Shown in pieces: positions 35,529 through 46,042 of a stretch of DNA of 64,000 nucleotides (the first letter of the stretch is position 1; every line of letters starts with the position of its first letter). The stretch is from Volutella citrinella. Its lineage: Eukaryota > Ascomycota > Sordariomycetes > Hypocreales > Nectriaceae. Position numbers and translations under genes: made by a program. The notes below the pieces were generated by a model that was not told the origin of the DNA, did no database searches, and saw only the letters and a list, made by a program, of their open reading frames with translations. Location: assembly GCA_034401135.1 (NCBI GenBank), contig JAWZSP010000008.1, forward strand, positions 434,001 through 498,000, read 5' to 3'.

Positions 35529-36207
35529 CACGTGGGCTTGGCCCTCCTCGCCGGACTTGCCTACCGTCTCCCACAAGGCATGCAACCATACCATGCTTCC
35601 TGACCTTGCCTCCCCCGCCTCGCCTGGCCTTGTTTGCTGGTTTTGCTTTTTCTCCCGCCGTCGCCCATATCCAACTGCCGTACCCTGTTCGCAATCTCGC
35701 TGATCAGTCAGATTCTGCAGAGGGATAGGCCTTTCCCGAGGGATTGGGTCCGAGAGATTGGGCCCCGGGGGGAGCAGGATCCTTGGTTCCCCACAGCGCA
35801 ATGCGCCTCGGTGGCTTGTTGACTTGTTGACTGGACATGGCTTGCCGGACGTCAAGCCACTCATAACGCGATACTTTGGTAGTGTGCGGGCTGGCGTTTT
35901 GCTTCTGCCCAGCGACTATAGGCCGCCCGCTCTGGTGGGTGCCTCGTCCCTGTCTCCGGCTCTCTTTTGGTTTGCTTGATGAGCAATTGAGTTTTGGCCC
36001 GCTCTTCCGCATCGCGAATCGCGCGGCCAGAGGGAACCGCTCACCCGGGACGCGCAATCTCAGATGCACAATCTTGCGAGGAAGATTAGGTTTGCAGGAT
36101 TGCCGTCCCAGGAGTGCGTCGGCGTCGGAGTCGGCATCGGCATCTGTCCCCCGACGCCTAGCTCCTGCGCCTCGCGCACGCATTGCATATGCCGATCCGG
36201 CGTTGCA

Positions 36208-36280
36208 TTTTTTATTTTTTTTTGGTTTGTTTCGTTTCGTCTCGCTTCGTCTCGCATCGTCTCGTCTCGCCTCTCGCCCC
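36208..36280. repeat. T-rich tract followed by (TCTCG/TTTCG)n
   Basis: Two T runs separated by an A, then about ten pentamers alternating CTTCG, TCTCG and TTTCG. Confidence 0.7.
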
Positions 36281-36572
36281 TCTGATCTCCCTCACTCTCC
36301 TCCCCCCACACCATGCCTAACCACCTCACAGCGCAATAATCGACATGTCATTAATCGAGCACTCTCAAAGGTGAGCTGCTGCCCCGCGGCGTAGCATGCG
36401 AACGCAGACACCGTGCATCTGGTCGGTTTGCATGGGCCCCCTTACGTTTGCGCAACGTGTGTGCCGACCGGACCTGTCACATCCAGCGGCCCCATGGCCA
36501 GCCCAAGCACAAATAAATGCCCACAGATGTGACAGCTGCCGCGTGACATTGCTGCAAGTCTGCGACCCTACC

Positions 36573-37815
36573 TTATTGAACCCAGTCTGCATGCCCCTCC
36601 AATATTGTCAACGGATCCCCTTCAGCCCTCCATTGTGAAGCATTGGTGCTGGTTGATGCATCAGCTCTCACGCAAACTGGCAGCTCATCCAACATGCCCC
36701 GTGCACCGTCGTCCATGTGCGCTCGAGGTGGAGCAGGACTGCTTTGAAGTCCGAGCACCAGAAATCGTGCCAGCCCAGGCCCAGCCAGTAGCCCAACAAT
36801 CCAGAGAGCTCGGTCGTCCCGACCGTGGAGCCGCTCCAGAAAGGTCCGGGCCGAGGCCGCCCACGGACCTGATGAATCCAAATGCGCAAGTCTGGTGACG
36901 AATCTCAGCAGTCGCGTGCTCGCCAGTATGGAGAGCGGCTCCATGAAGCTACCGACCCAGGTCCCAGTGGCCCTCTTCAGCTGTCCTAGGCCCAGCCAGC
37001 GCGACCCGAGACAGCGGAATCATCCTCACCGCCACCGTCCGTGTCCTGTCGCTCGGGCTCGACCTGGACTTCTCAGCTGGAGCTCGCCGCCTCGCCTGAG
37101 CTGCATCGTCGCGCATGAGCCACGAGGGTGGCAGGTTGAGCACCACCGCGATGAACCGCATGGCGTCGGCGCTGTCCTGGTCGACGGGCTGGTCCATGAG
37201 CTTCTGTGGCGCGCTGCAAGTCGCACTCGGCAATCTCGTAGGGCGACGGGTCTGGGACATGCAGTGGCAGGCCGAAACTCACGCGGCAGGGCTGATACCA
37301 CGCAGGGGTCCCCGATGGTGGTCCCCGACATCTCGTCCAGGTGGCCGGCGAGGCGCTGGATGGGCGAGTCAGCAACTCAGCTGTGACAGCCACGACGTGG
37401 TATGGAGATGGTCGAGGAATGGAAGCAGGCAACTTAGCAGGTTCAGCAGCGACACCTGCCCGCGCCACCTCGTCCACGACCATGTCACCGCGCCTGGCAT
37501 CGTCATCGCGGCAGTGACAGCCAGCACGGGCCGTACCTTGACATGCTTTAGCTTGCGCAGCAAACGCCTTCTTCACGTGCTTGTGTGCGCCCTTCGCCTG
37601 TTGTGTGCCGGCTTCGCGAGCGATGTGACGTGGAATTGCGCCGCCATCTGGGCGAAACCCAAACCGCGGTCGAGATGCTCAGGTGTCGGTAATTGAGTTG
37701 AGGCGGAGTCAATCACGAGACGTCGAGATGCACGTAGTATAGATAGTCTTTCAGTGATCGACACTCGCGGGGAAGCCGCCACTTGTGGTGTTGCCATGTT
37801 TGGCTTAGCGCACAT
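36573..37815 (-). pseudogene. probable frameshifted gene relic, family not recognised
   Basis: Protein-like stretches on the minus strand lie in changing frames without splice sites to join them. In order they are 37797-37574 (MATPQVAASPRVSITERLSI ... FAQMAAQFHVTSLAKPA), a segment near 37480-37390 (VSLLNLLSCLLPFLDHLHT), 37350-37290 (PIQRLAGHLDEMSGTTIGDP), 37255-37110 (DPSPYEIAECDLQRA, then after a one-base frame change KLMDQPVDQDSADAMRF IAVVLNLPPSWLM) and 36930-36670 (MEPLSILASTRLLRFVTRL; in another frame GYWLGLGWHDFWCSDFKAVL). Codon use resembles real genes. The pattern fits a gene of some 350-400 codons that has lost its frame several times. I cannot name the family. Unusual introns or sequence errors could produce the same picture. 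Confidence 0.4.
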
Positions 37816-39419
37816 ATCAGCATGACAACCCTCTCGTCATGACAAGCCAGCTACCCTGGGGTTGCTGTTCATCAGCTGATTGGGTGGCCTCATGAGTAGC
37901 TACTGATCCTCTCTAGAACGCTGTATTGTATATTTCATAGGCCTTCCGCTATCCAAGCTTTCTTTGCATTGTGCTGGAGTTTTGAGAACTCAGAAGAGAT
38001 GATTAGCGCAAGCAAGAGTGATGATGGCTTATTTGATGAATCCGAATCATATAGACTCCATTTCTCCAGTCCAACTGAACCATGCCACTAGCACGGCTAT
38101 TTTCTCTTCTTAGTTTGCAAAGTTGTGGCCGAAATGATCAATTAAGAAAAGCATTCGCTGTCTTCCATGAATACTCGCGTTCTTGAAATAGTCCGGCGAA
38201 CATTGCTACACATCCTGACAGCATGTACTTTTCACAATTGTCAGTTTTGCTCCGCGCTCCTTGCCAGCGCAGTGGGCGTTCTATTGTTAAAAAGATTCGT
38301 AATTGACCTTGCGGAGTTGTTACAGTGTCTTAAGAGCTGTCCGTGGTGACGATGAGGAGCAGGGCAACAATGGCATCTCTGTGCAGTGGTGCCGATGTCT
38401 CTGGCTTATCACGACTGAGCAATGTTTTTTTTGCAATGGTAGCCGGGAAGAAGAGTCAGACGTGGGACTGGCTTACGAAGGCTTCCAGGCCGAGGCCCTT
38501 GCCTGATGTGAGCTTCTGCACTCGTGGCTTGCGGGCAGATGCAGCTCTCTTAGTGTAGTGACGACAGGTCGATTTCGCGCTGTTGACCAAAGTGTGAGAA
38601 GAGACTCGGCCACAGCTTTCTTGCGGGCCAACTTGCCTTGTTCTGGTCTTTGCGGTTAAGACATTTTAAGAATTAGTGTGACAAGTCGGCCCAACGATGC
38701 TGATCCTGTGCTCCAGGTGGTTTAACAGCAACCTTATCAACGGCTGCGGCTTACTGACGTTGCTCTAGCAGCTTCTTACGCCAGATCCATAGTTCTAATA
38801 ACTGTAATGTCTCGAAAGCTGACCGCCCAGCCAGAAGTATCGTAGGGCTGGTAATATCGGTATATGTGATCATCTCATGGGAATTACCCCCGTGAGTTAC
38901 ATACCGCATGCATCCTTATTGTCAACGAAACGCGTAAAGACTAACTGCTTATTCTGGGTTTAAAGGAAGCCAGAGAGGAAGAGAGTGCACCTGGCGTCGA
39001 GCTAATCAAGTCTTAGAGAGTGGTAGAACATATAAATAGCTTATTTATAACTCGACCCAGATGAGTCCCCGTCAACTCGGTCGCCAAGGCAGTCGCTATA
39101 GTCACAACTTATATCAAGGTACTGGGTATCTGCTCGTCTGTCTCAGATTGAATTTTACTCATGCCATCTATTAGATCCTGGCTCTGAATCTTCGCATGGA
39201 GGTGGATGGATGAATGAACTCTCCATCAACGGAAGGATACAAATATTACCTGGTCTGCTATTACAATCTGGCGATCCAACTCTTGTGAGTCATTGATAGA
39301 ATTTCGTATGTTTATCATTAGTAATTATTTCGCTAAAAGCACATGGTATTTTGTTGGCGGATTTCTCGGTTGCGCCTCTCGATGTTGCCATCATATGGCG
39401 TGCGGTCCACAGACCAGCT
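37816..39419. other. AT-richer intergenic region, no gene seen
   Basis: Lower GC than the surroundings and only short open frames. It contains an orphan palindromic TATA element at 39031-39049. Confidence 0.5.
39031..39049. promoter_or_regulatory. palindromic double TATA element (orphan)
   Basis: TATAAATA-GCT-TATTTATA, a perfect inverted repeat presenting a TATA box on both strands. No gene starts within 300 bp on either side that I can recognise. Confidence 0.3.
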
Positions 39420-40359
39420 CTACTGCGCCGGCTTGTACACTGGATGCCCTCCTGGCACGCCCTGGAGCTCATGGCCATCTTGAGTTGCCATTGGCGGTCC
39501 CACAAACCCCGGCGCCATCGACGCCTGCTGCAACTGCAACTGCAACGCCGCCGCAGCAGCCTCTTCGCGCTTCTTGCGCCTCTTGGACCTGGTGCAGCAA
39601 CACCAGACGCACCCGGCAACGCCAAGCAGGAAGAAGACGATGGGCACGATGATGACGACCAGGAGGTGGCCCACGTCCAGCTTGGGGTAGTCGCTGTAGG
39701 GCGCGTTGCACTCCTTGAGCATGCGCTTCGTCTCGACGGGCTTCCCGGGAATCCACGAGTCTAGCTGGGACGAGGAGCACTGGAACTCTGGTGGTCGCGG
39801 GCTGAGCGACGCCGCCTCCTCGAGGTCCCACGAGACGTACCACGGGTTGTGCTGGCTGACGGTGCGCGTCGTGACGCGGGATGAGAACTCACTCTGGGTC
39901 TTGACGCAGGTGTAGTCGCCCGAGTTTGACGCGACGTACGAGGAGGTGGGCATGAATTGCCTGGGTCACGGGTCGGCCTCAGTCAAGAGGTGCTGTCTTT
40001 TGGGGGGAGTCGACGCACCTGTCACAGCAAATGGCCGTCGTCACGGTCCGCCCCCCTTCGTCCTCGCCGGGGCCGAGTCGATACGCCGTCCATCCGCTGG
40101 GACACACGGCCGGGCTAAAATGTCGCGGTAGTCCATCGTCCCACCCGCTGGGCTGGCAGTCTGTGAATCGGGACTCCTCAGTGGCCGAAATCGCCAGGAA
40201 CGTGGTCCATAATGTGCTTCCCTCGGATGTTGTGGAGGTCAAAGTGTTGAACTGGTCGGCGCATTCCGACGGAATCCTAAAGGGTGTCGTCTCCGGTTTG
40301 GGCGGGCGTTGTGGCACTGGCGTCCTAGTGGACGTGGACGTGGTCGTGGCCGTCGCCAT
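39420..40359 (-). CDS. single-pass membrane protein, Thr/Ser/Pro-rich ectodomain
   Basis: Exons are 40359-40019 and 39960-39420, coding for 293 residues. It begins with a Thr/Ser/Pro-rich segment (MATATTTSTSTRTPVPQRPP). Cys- and Trp-bearing extracellular-type sequence follows (FTDCQPSGW, AVCPSGWTAY, AICCDR, GDYTCVKT, EFQCSSS, KECNAP), then one transmembrane helix near residues 215-240 (LLVVIIVPIVFFLLGVAGCVW). After it come a CCC-containing palmitoylation-like junction, a basic stop-transfer stretch (RSKRRKKREE) and a Gln/Pro-rich cytoplasmic tail. No classical signal peptide is evident, so the topology (N-terminus outside) is inferred from the positive-inside rule. This layout is common in fungal cell-surface proteins of unknown function, some of them sensors. 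No enzyme motif is present. Confidence 0.75.
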
Positions 40360-41650
40360 GTCCCGGGAATGAACTTGTGAGGCTGCGATGGGCTGGCTGT
40401 GAACTCGTGCGGTGGCGCAGTGCGATGTGGTGATGTCGCGATGTGGCTCTGTGGAGTTTTAATGCTGCTACGCGCGACGACGCGGATCCAACACCCGGCA
40501 CAAGGCGGCCGGCGGATCTGGGGCGGCGCATTATTTAAATACGGCTTCTGCCTCCCCGGCCAGGGCGCCTAGCCCAAAACTGGAGTGGGCAGTGCTCTTG
40601 GAGACATGCGAAACACCCCTAGCCTCAGCCAGTTGACAGCCGCGAAATGAATGCCCTGCCAATGTGTACCGTAGGCTCGTGCCGGGTTCCGGATTGGCAT
40701 GGAGGAAATCCATCCCCTGGATGCCCGCGAGCGGGGCACGTCACACGCCAAGGCCCTGGCTCGGCGGTTTCTCAGACGGGTTTTTGGCGGGGCCAGAGCG
40801 TGCCATTGGCTGTGCAGTGGTTTCGGGGTTGCGCTGCCAATCAGATGCGAGTTTCTGTGCAGGGGTTGTGGCATCTCGGCAGCATCGTAACAACTCGTCC
40901 CTATACAAAGTACATCATATCATGACGGGACCTTGGGGGACGCCTCTGAGGCTTGAATGTTCAGGCAATGACTCAATGTCGATAGTGGTGGGTCGGTTTC
41001 AGTTCAGTTCGAGTCTGTGAACTTGATGCCCTCGACGCCCGCAGCGACACGCAATGGAATACTTGGCATGACGTTCGTTGTCTTGGGGCTTGGACCTGCA
41101 TGATGAGATAAAAAGTACGAGGGTACAATCATAAAGAAACACATTCCCGATCAAAAGGTGCGCAGCGTGACTTTCAACCACGATTATAAAGCTACTTACT
41201 ACTGGTAGTATGGAATCACACAGTCGGTCGGCAAGCTGAGGAGGAAGTTGTTTCCAGAACCAAGCAATTGAGGGCCAACCAAGTTTGCAGACCGAAGCTG
41301 AGATGTGGATATTGAAAAGTGTCGACAGACCGCCCGTGCTCTCATTGGCGGTTTGTTCTTGTTGAAAAGTCACCTGTGTGTATAAATCGATGCATTGTGA
41401 TTCTGGCCATGAGACGTCTCCCCGCTGCTTCGGCAATGCGGCAGCCAAGTGTATCCAACAGCCCTACACGTGATCTAAGCACGAAACCGCCACGGTAGCA
41501 CGTACCGACCTGGCAGCTTCTCTGCACGCTGACGCCCATCGACTCTGGTGCTATTTTCAGTACCATGCCCGATGTTGCTCCCTATGACCTGAGCATCTAG
41601 AGTATTCATTCATATCCCGGGCCAACAACGGGGCCGTCTTTCAGTGTAAT
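40360..41650. other. intergenic, no gene seen
   Basis: 1.3 kb between divergently transcribed neighbours; only short open frames. A CAG acceptor-like site ends at 41644, just before the kinase-like frame, so an upstream exon of that gene may lie here. Confidence 0.45.
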
Positions 41651-42592
41651 GTGGATCCGGCACAGTTCATCCAGCCGCCCAAAGCCACTGAGGACTATCT
41701 CAAGTGCCTAAAAGCACTGCGGTTCGGAGACCCAGATGAAGACGAGGCAGAAACCAGTTTTTACGAAGAAGAAGCCTTTTCGTGGCTCACGGACGCGGTT
41801 CGGCCCTTTATTGAGCGCCTGCTTGACTCGAAGTGCCCGCCACTGTCAACGGCCACCCAACCAACACTCCATGACTACGACTTCCCCCGCTATCAGTTCT
41901 CCTGCAACCTCCAAGCCCAAGACGATAGACTCGATCCTATCCAATGCCCCGATGACGGTTATTGGAAAACTCGCCGGGTGCGGGTGGGCCAGGAATATGT
42001 ATCCAGCCTGTCAACGTGGACTCGACTCTATGAACTGGCCGACGTAGAGCTCCGCTATGATGACGAGGCAGACGTGTTCATCAAGCCACCTTGGAGAGTC
42101 ACTGTAAAGGACCAGGACGGCAACTCTGTGGACTGTTTCTTCAAGGCATTCAGTCCAGTCGTCACCACGCAATCTGCAAAGCACGAGCTTTCCGTCCTGC
42201 AGCAGATCGAAACGGCGCACTCGCTGTTCCCGCCAGACACGCGGATTTGCAGGCTTTTCGGGGTAGTCTACGATGATGAAGGGCTGGCAGGCATGCTGTT
42301 CCGTTGGATTCCAAACGCGAAGGTCTTGGCCTGGCGTGGCGTTTCCAAAACCCCTGCGTCTCTGAAGCAGAAGTGGCAAGCCCAGATCCAGCAGTCAGTG
42401 GCGGCTTTGCATCAGCACAGCATCATCTGCGGAGACGTCAAGACGGAGAATGTCCTCATTGATGGTTCAGACGACGCGTAGATCATTGATTTTGGAGGCG
42501 GATACACGCCTGGGTGGGTTGACGCGGACAAGGCGGGGACCTTGGAGGGTGATATCCAGGGATTGAAAAAGATACTCGACGTTTTGTCCTAG
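41651..42592 (+). pseudogene. protein-kinase-like gene interrupted by TAG before the DFG motif
   Basis: An open frame of 276 codons ends at TAG 42479-42481, and the same frame resumes for 36 more codons to TAG 42590-42592. The part before the stop has a kinase-like C-lobe start with a catalytic loop (HQHSIICGDVKTENVLID). The DFG-like metal-binding motif (IIDFGGGYTPGWVD) lies directly after the stop. The layout is typical of the fungal family of small atypical kinases with GD.K..NVLID ... W/IIDFGGG. In relatives I recall a Trp codon (TGG) at the stop position; TGG to TAG is a C-to-T change in a CpA context on the other strand, as RIP would make. The frame has no ATG at its start (GTG at 41651) but follows a CAG acceptor, so the first exon is unidentified. 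A truncated product could not bind Mg-ATP normally. Confidence 0.65.
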
Positions 42593-43068
42593 GTTCACAT
42601 ATCCTAGATGAGATATTCTCTTCCGGTCTTGCGAGGGAGCCATAGTTTGTCCCTGTTGAGTGTGTTCATAGACTACAACACAAGAAAAGGCACATCTAAG
42701 TACAGGTTTTTTGATATCTTTGTTGCATAGCTTGCCTCCGTGAGGAGAGTAGACGAAACTCTAATTCAACAATACATACTGATTCTTGAGGCTGGATAAC
42801 AATGGGTGATGCGTAAACGGAGCTACCAGTCTACAAGAAGCCCTCAGTGGAATTAGAAACTTATATGCAGGCGAGGACCGCCTACGCAGCAACACCCCGG
42901 GCCCAAGGCTGACCCACAATCAACATCATTCAATCAACAGGCTGCTGAAAGACGATGCTTGTATTCATGTTCCTAGCCTAGCGCCAAACTTGAATTAATT
43001 ATACCATACCCATCACCAACGAGCCTTTTTTTCTCCCTTCCCACCCAATCATTAAGTCGTAGAACGCA
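42593..43068. other. intergenic, AT-richer
   Basis: 476 bp between the 3' ends of the kinase-like gene and the reductase gene. No feature seen. Confidence 0.55.
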
Positions 43069-44160
43069 TTAGATCTTGAGCACGGCCTTGCCAAAGTTGT
43101 GGCCGTGGAAAATGTCAACCAGGCCCTGGGCGGCGTTGTCGATGCCCTCGGTGACGTGCAGCTTGGCCTTGACGCTGCCCTCGCCCAGCCACTTCTGCAT
43201 GTTCTCCTGGTGCTCCTGGAAGTAGGCCGGGCCGTAGCTGGGGCCGCCGACCAGGAAGCCGACCATGGAGATCTGCTTGGCGACCAGCATCATGACGCGC
43301 TTGAAGCCAGCGCGCTCGGCGGGCGGCTTGTTGTAGTCGGAGATCTGGAGGTGGTTAGCATTTGACTGCGTGCGGCGGACGTGTGGAGGGTTCCTTACCA
43401 TGCCACAGACGGGGATGCGACCGTTGGGGTTCATGTGCTCGACAGCGGCCTCGAGGTGGTCGCCGCCGACGTTCTCAAAGTAAATGTCGACGCCGTTCGG
43501 GGCCAGACGGGCGAGCGCGTCCATGGGCGCCTCCTTCTTGTAGTTGAAGCCGGCGTCGAAGCCGAGCTCGTTGATGATGAAGTCGAGCTTCTCGTCGGAG
43601 CCAACGGAGCCGATGACAGTCAGGCCCTCGCGCTTGGCCACCTGGCCGACGACCTGGCCAACGGCGCCAGCAGCGGAGCTCACGAACAGCACCTCGCCCT
43701 TCTTAGGCTGGCCGATGCGGTGCAGGCCGGCCCAGGCGGTCAGGCCGGGCATGCCCAGCGGGCCCAGGAAGAGGCCTAGGTCGAGGTTGTGCGGGTTGAC
43801 GACCTTGCGGGCGACGGCCAGGGCCTGGGCGGGCACGGCGGCGTACTGCGCGATGGGGGTGTGGGCGACGACGAGGTCGCCCTCGGCGAAGTTGGCGGCG
43901 TCGCTCTTGAGCACCTTGCTGACGGTGAAGCTGGTGATGGGGGCGTCGATCTCAAAGGCCGGCGAGTACGACTTGACCGAGGCGTCGCGCATCTTGCCGC
44001 GCAGGTAGGGGTCGTACGAGGCGTACAGGACCTCGACCAGTAGTCCTCCGGCGGGGGCCTGGGCGAGGTCGATGGGGCGGTCCTCGACGACGAGGTGCTC
44101 GCCGGCGACGGGGTAGTCGACGGGGACCTTCTTGAAGATGAGAGTCTTGTTGGGGGCCAT
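43069..44160 (-). CDS. NADP-dependent medium-chain reductase (LTB4 dehydrogenase/PTGR-like)
   Basis: Exons are 44160-43399 and 43344-43069, coding for 345 residues. It belongs to the medium-chain dehydrogenase/reductase superfamily, zinc-independent PTGR/leukotriene-B4-dehydrogenase-like branch, which reduces activated C=C bonds with NADPH. Visible are the N-terminal GroES-like part (YASYDPYLRGKMRD), the LGPLGMPGLTAWAGL segment typical of the branch, and the Rossmann motif SSAAGAVGQVVGQVAK. VDIYFENVGGDHLEA and the late GRIPVCGMISDYNKP motif are also seen, the latter crossing the splice site. No zinc-ligand pattern is seen, as expected. The 54-nt intron is a multiple of three and has no stop, so unspliced RNA would add 18 residues between GM and ISDYNK. 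The substrate is unknown. The C-terminus is hydrophobic and basic (GHNFGKAVLKI). Confidence 0.9.
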   Translation of the reverse strand: MAPNKTLIFKKVPVDYPVAGEHLVVEDRPIDLAQAPAGGLLVEVLYASYDPYLRGKMRDASVKSYSPAFEIDAPITSFTVSKVLKSDAANFAEGDLVVAHTPIAQYAAVPAQALAVARKVVNPHNLDLGLFLGPLGMPGLTAWAGLHRIGQPKKGEVLFVSSAAGAVGQVVGQVAKREGLTVIGSVGSDEKLDFIINELGFDAGFNYKKEAPMDALARLAPNGVDIYFENVGGDHLEAAVEHMNPNGRIPVCGMVRNPPHVRRTQSNANHLQISDYNKPPAERAGFKRVMMLVAKQISMVGFLVGGPSYGPAYFQEHQENMQKWLGEGSVKAKLHVTEGIDNAAQGLVDIFHGHNFGKAVLKI

Positions 44161-46042
44161 GGTGCTTAACTGGTGAGTAGGTGTGTGATAGGGACTTAGT
44201 AAATGTGCTATCCTTCAAACTAGAGGCGGCTGTTCCCTTTTTATTCTTCCCGGCGAAGCTATCTCGGTGTGTTTGCTCTCTTGGTGTTTTCACCGCTCGC
44301 CTCACCTCCACCTTGCATGAGCCGAGGCACACGGCCTGGCCGGCTGGTGTGATTTGTAATGGTGTCCCACCGCCTGTGGATTTTGTCAAAAGCTGCAGCG
44401 ATCAATGACGTTGACGCCATTCTTCAGTACGCAAGGCTGTGGTTGGTCCATGGTGCCTACCAGTTACCCAGCCATTGGCTCGGCTCCATGTCGTTTTTCT
44501 CTTTTGTCTTGTGTTGTCGCATATCCTAGGTAGCCATTATTCGCATTCGTTACGATTAAAAAATCTCACCGCAGCAGTGTTGTGCAGTAGCGCTGACGGC
44601 CAACCAGCGGGCCGGTATCTGGGGACTGTTAGGCGTACCTGTTAGTGGAAGGCCGCTGTTATGCAGCCTGCCAACGCCCAGTGCCCTCGGAGTTACGTCA
44701 CCATCGCCCCGCCTCCACTCTGAAGAATTGGATGGAACCCCAGTGGGCGACTAAATAGGAACAGACCCCGAGATGGGCGAAGAAAAACACTTCAATGCAG
44801 GACAGACTGTTTGCCCGATCCAATGCGCTAATGTCCCGAACACCGAGCCGCCACGCCAGACTCGGAAAACTTACGTGCATTATCCGCTAGACCCTTGCCA
44901 AATGCTTGCTCCCACCATGTTTGTTGTGTTGATTACTTAGGTGCGCTCCACAAGGACGGCCCGTTGCGGATGCGAGTACTCGGTACAGTGATAATTACTA
45001 CATTGAACAGCTTCTGGGCTAAATTTAGCCCCCGGAAACCAGCCAACACCTTCGCCCTGGGGCAAGGCCAGCTCGCGGATGTCGCCATGGCATTGAGATG
45101 GCTGACAATCAGCACTTTGTCGTCCCGCTGCTTGAATCAACTCCGCGAATCTGTAGACCATCGCATTTTGGTGTCTGTTCCCAGTCAACAGTGAAGGAGG
45201 CTCAGCCGCTTCCGAATTAGCGAGATGGTTCTCCCCCCAGAAGCCGAGTTTCGTCAATCGCCTCCCCAAACTCTTGGCGTCTGCGGGGCTTCATTCCCCT
45301 TTGTGCACACATCCTCTTGACACCTAGTGCGCACTCCGAGGCGCAAAAGGCGAATCACGTTGCGGGCAAATTGTGATGGAAGCGAACGCAGCCTGTGTCG
45401 GGGCCTTCTCATTTGTCTTTACTACGTAGCCCATAGTTCCAGTCGTCGAGGACAGCACAGCGCTGGCCCAGGGTTGCGCGTCCTGGTGCGTCAGTGTCTG
45501 GCACCTGTCTCACACCTGTCTTGAGGCGACGCGAATGCTGCTATCAACGATCGTCCAGCGTCACGAAACTAATTGTTTCGGAAGATGGGGTGCTGTTACC
45601 GAAGCCAGCGACGACGAACTACACGTTTCCCCGAGACCACGATGTCTTCGGAGCCATGAGCCAAGCGCACATTACACAATTCAACGATTGCCCCGAGCAC
45701 AGGGAATAAAGCAGGACCATCCCCAAAGGTGCCCCACCATCGATAACCATGGGTGCGCGAACGATGAGAGACAAGGCCTGAGATGGAAGGACGCTTCTCA
45801 AATCTCATAATGTTGGAAGATAAGCATCATGGCAACTGAGTGCTGCCTGGATCGGGTAGTGTATTCGTCGGCAGTGACCACGCCTAGTCCTATTGGCACG
45901 ACGTTGGACAGCTGAAAGGCAACAACACCATCGACTCTAAAATGATCGAGTTTGAGACCTGATTGAAACCTTGAAACCGAATCATGAGTGAGGTCGTTGC
46001 AACACTTCGACTTTTAGCCCCTGCCTGACAGTGATTGCATCA
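44161..46042. other. intergenic, no gene seen
   Basis: 1.9 kb between the start of the reductase gene and the 3' end of the translocator gene. Short open frames only. Confidence 0.5.

Larger units (their letters stand above)
29763..36572. other. 6.8 kb GC-rich non-coding region with many simple repeats
   Basis: Lies behind the 5' end of the ankyrin gene. Many open frames exist on both strands, the longest about 280 codons, but they overlap one another, are rich in Arg/Pro/Ser/Cys and show no domain or splice logic. Trinucleotide, pentanucleotide and CAGTGT-type repeats are scattered through it, plus an A tract at 32542-32557. It may be a very long promoter/5' leader or contain non-coding transcripts; nothing in the sequence decides. 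Confidence 0.45.
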
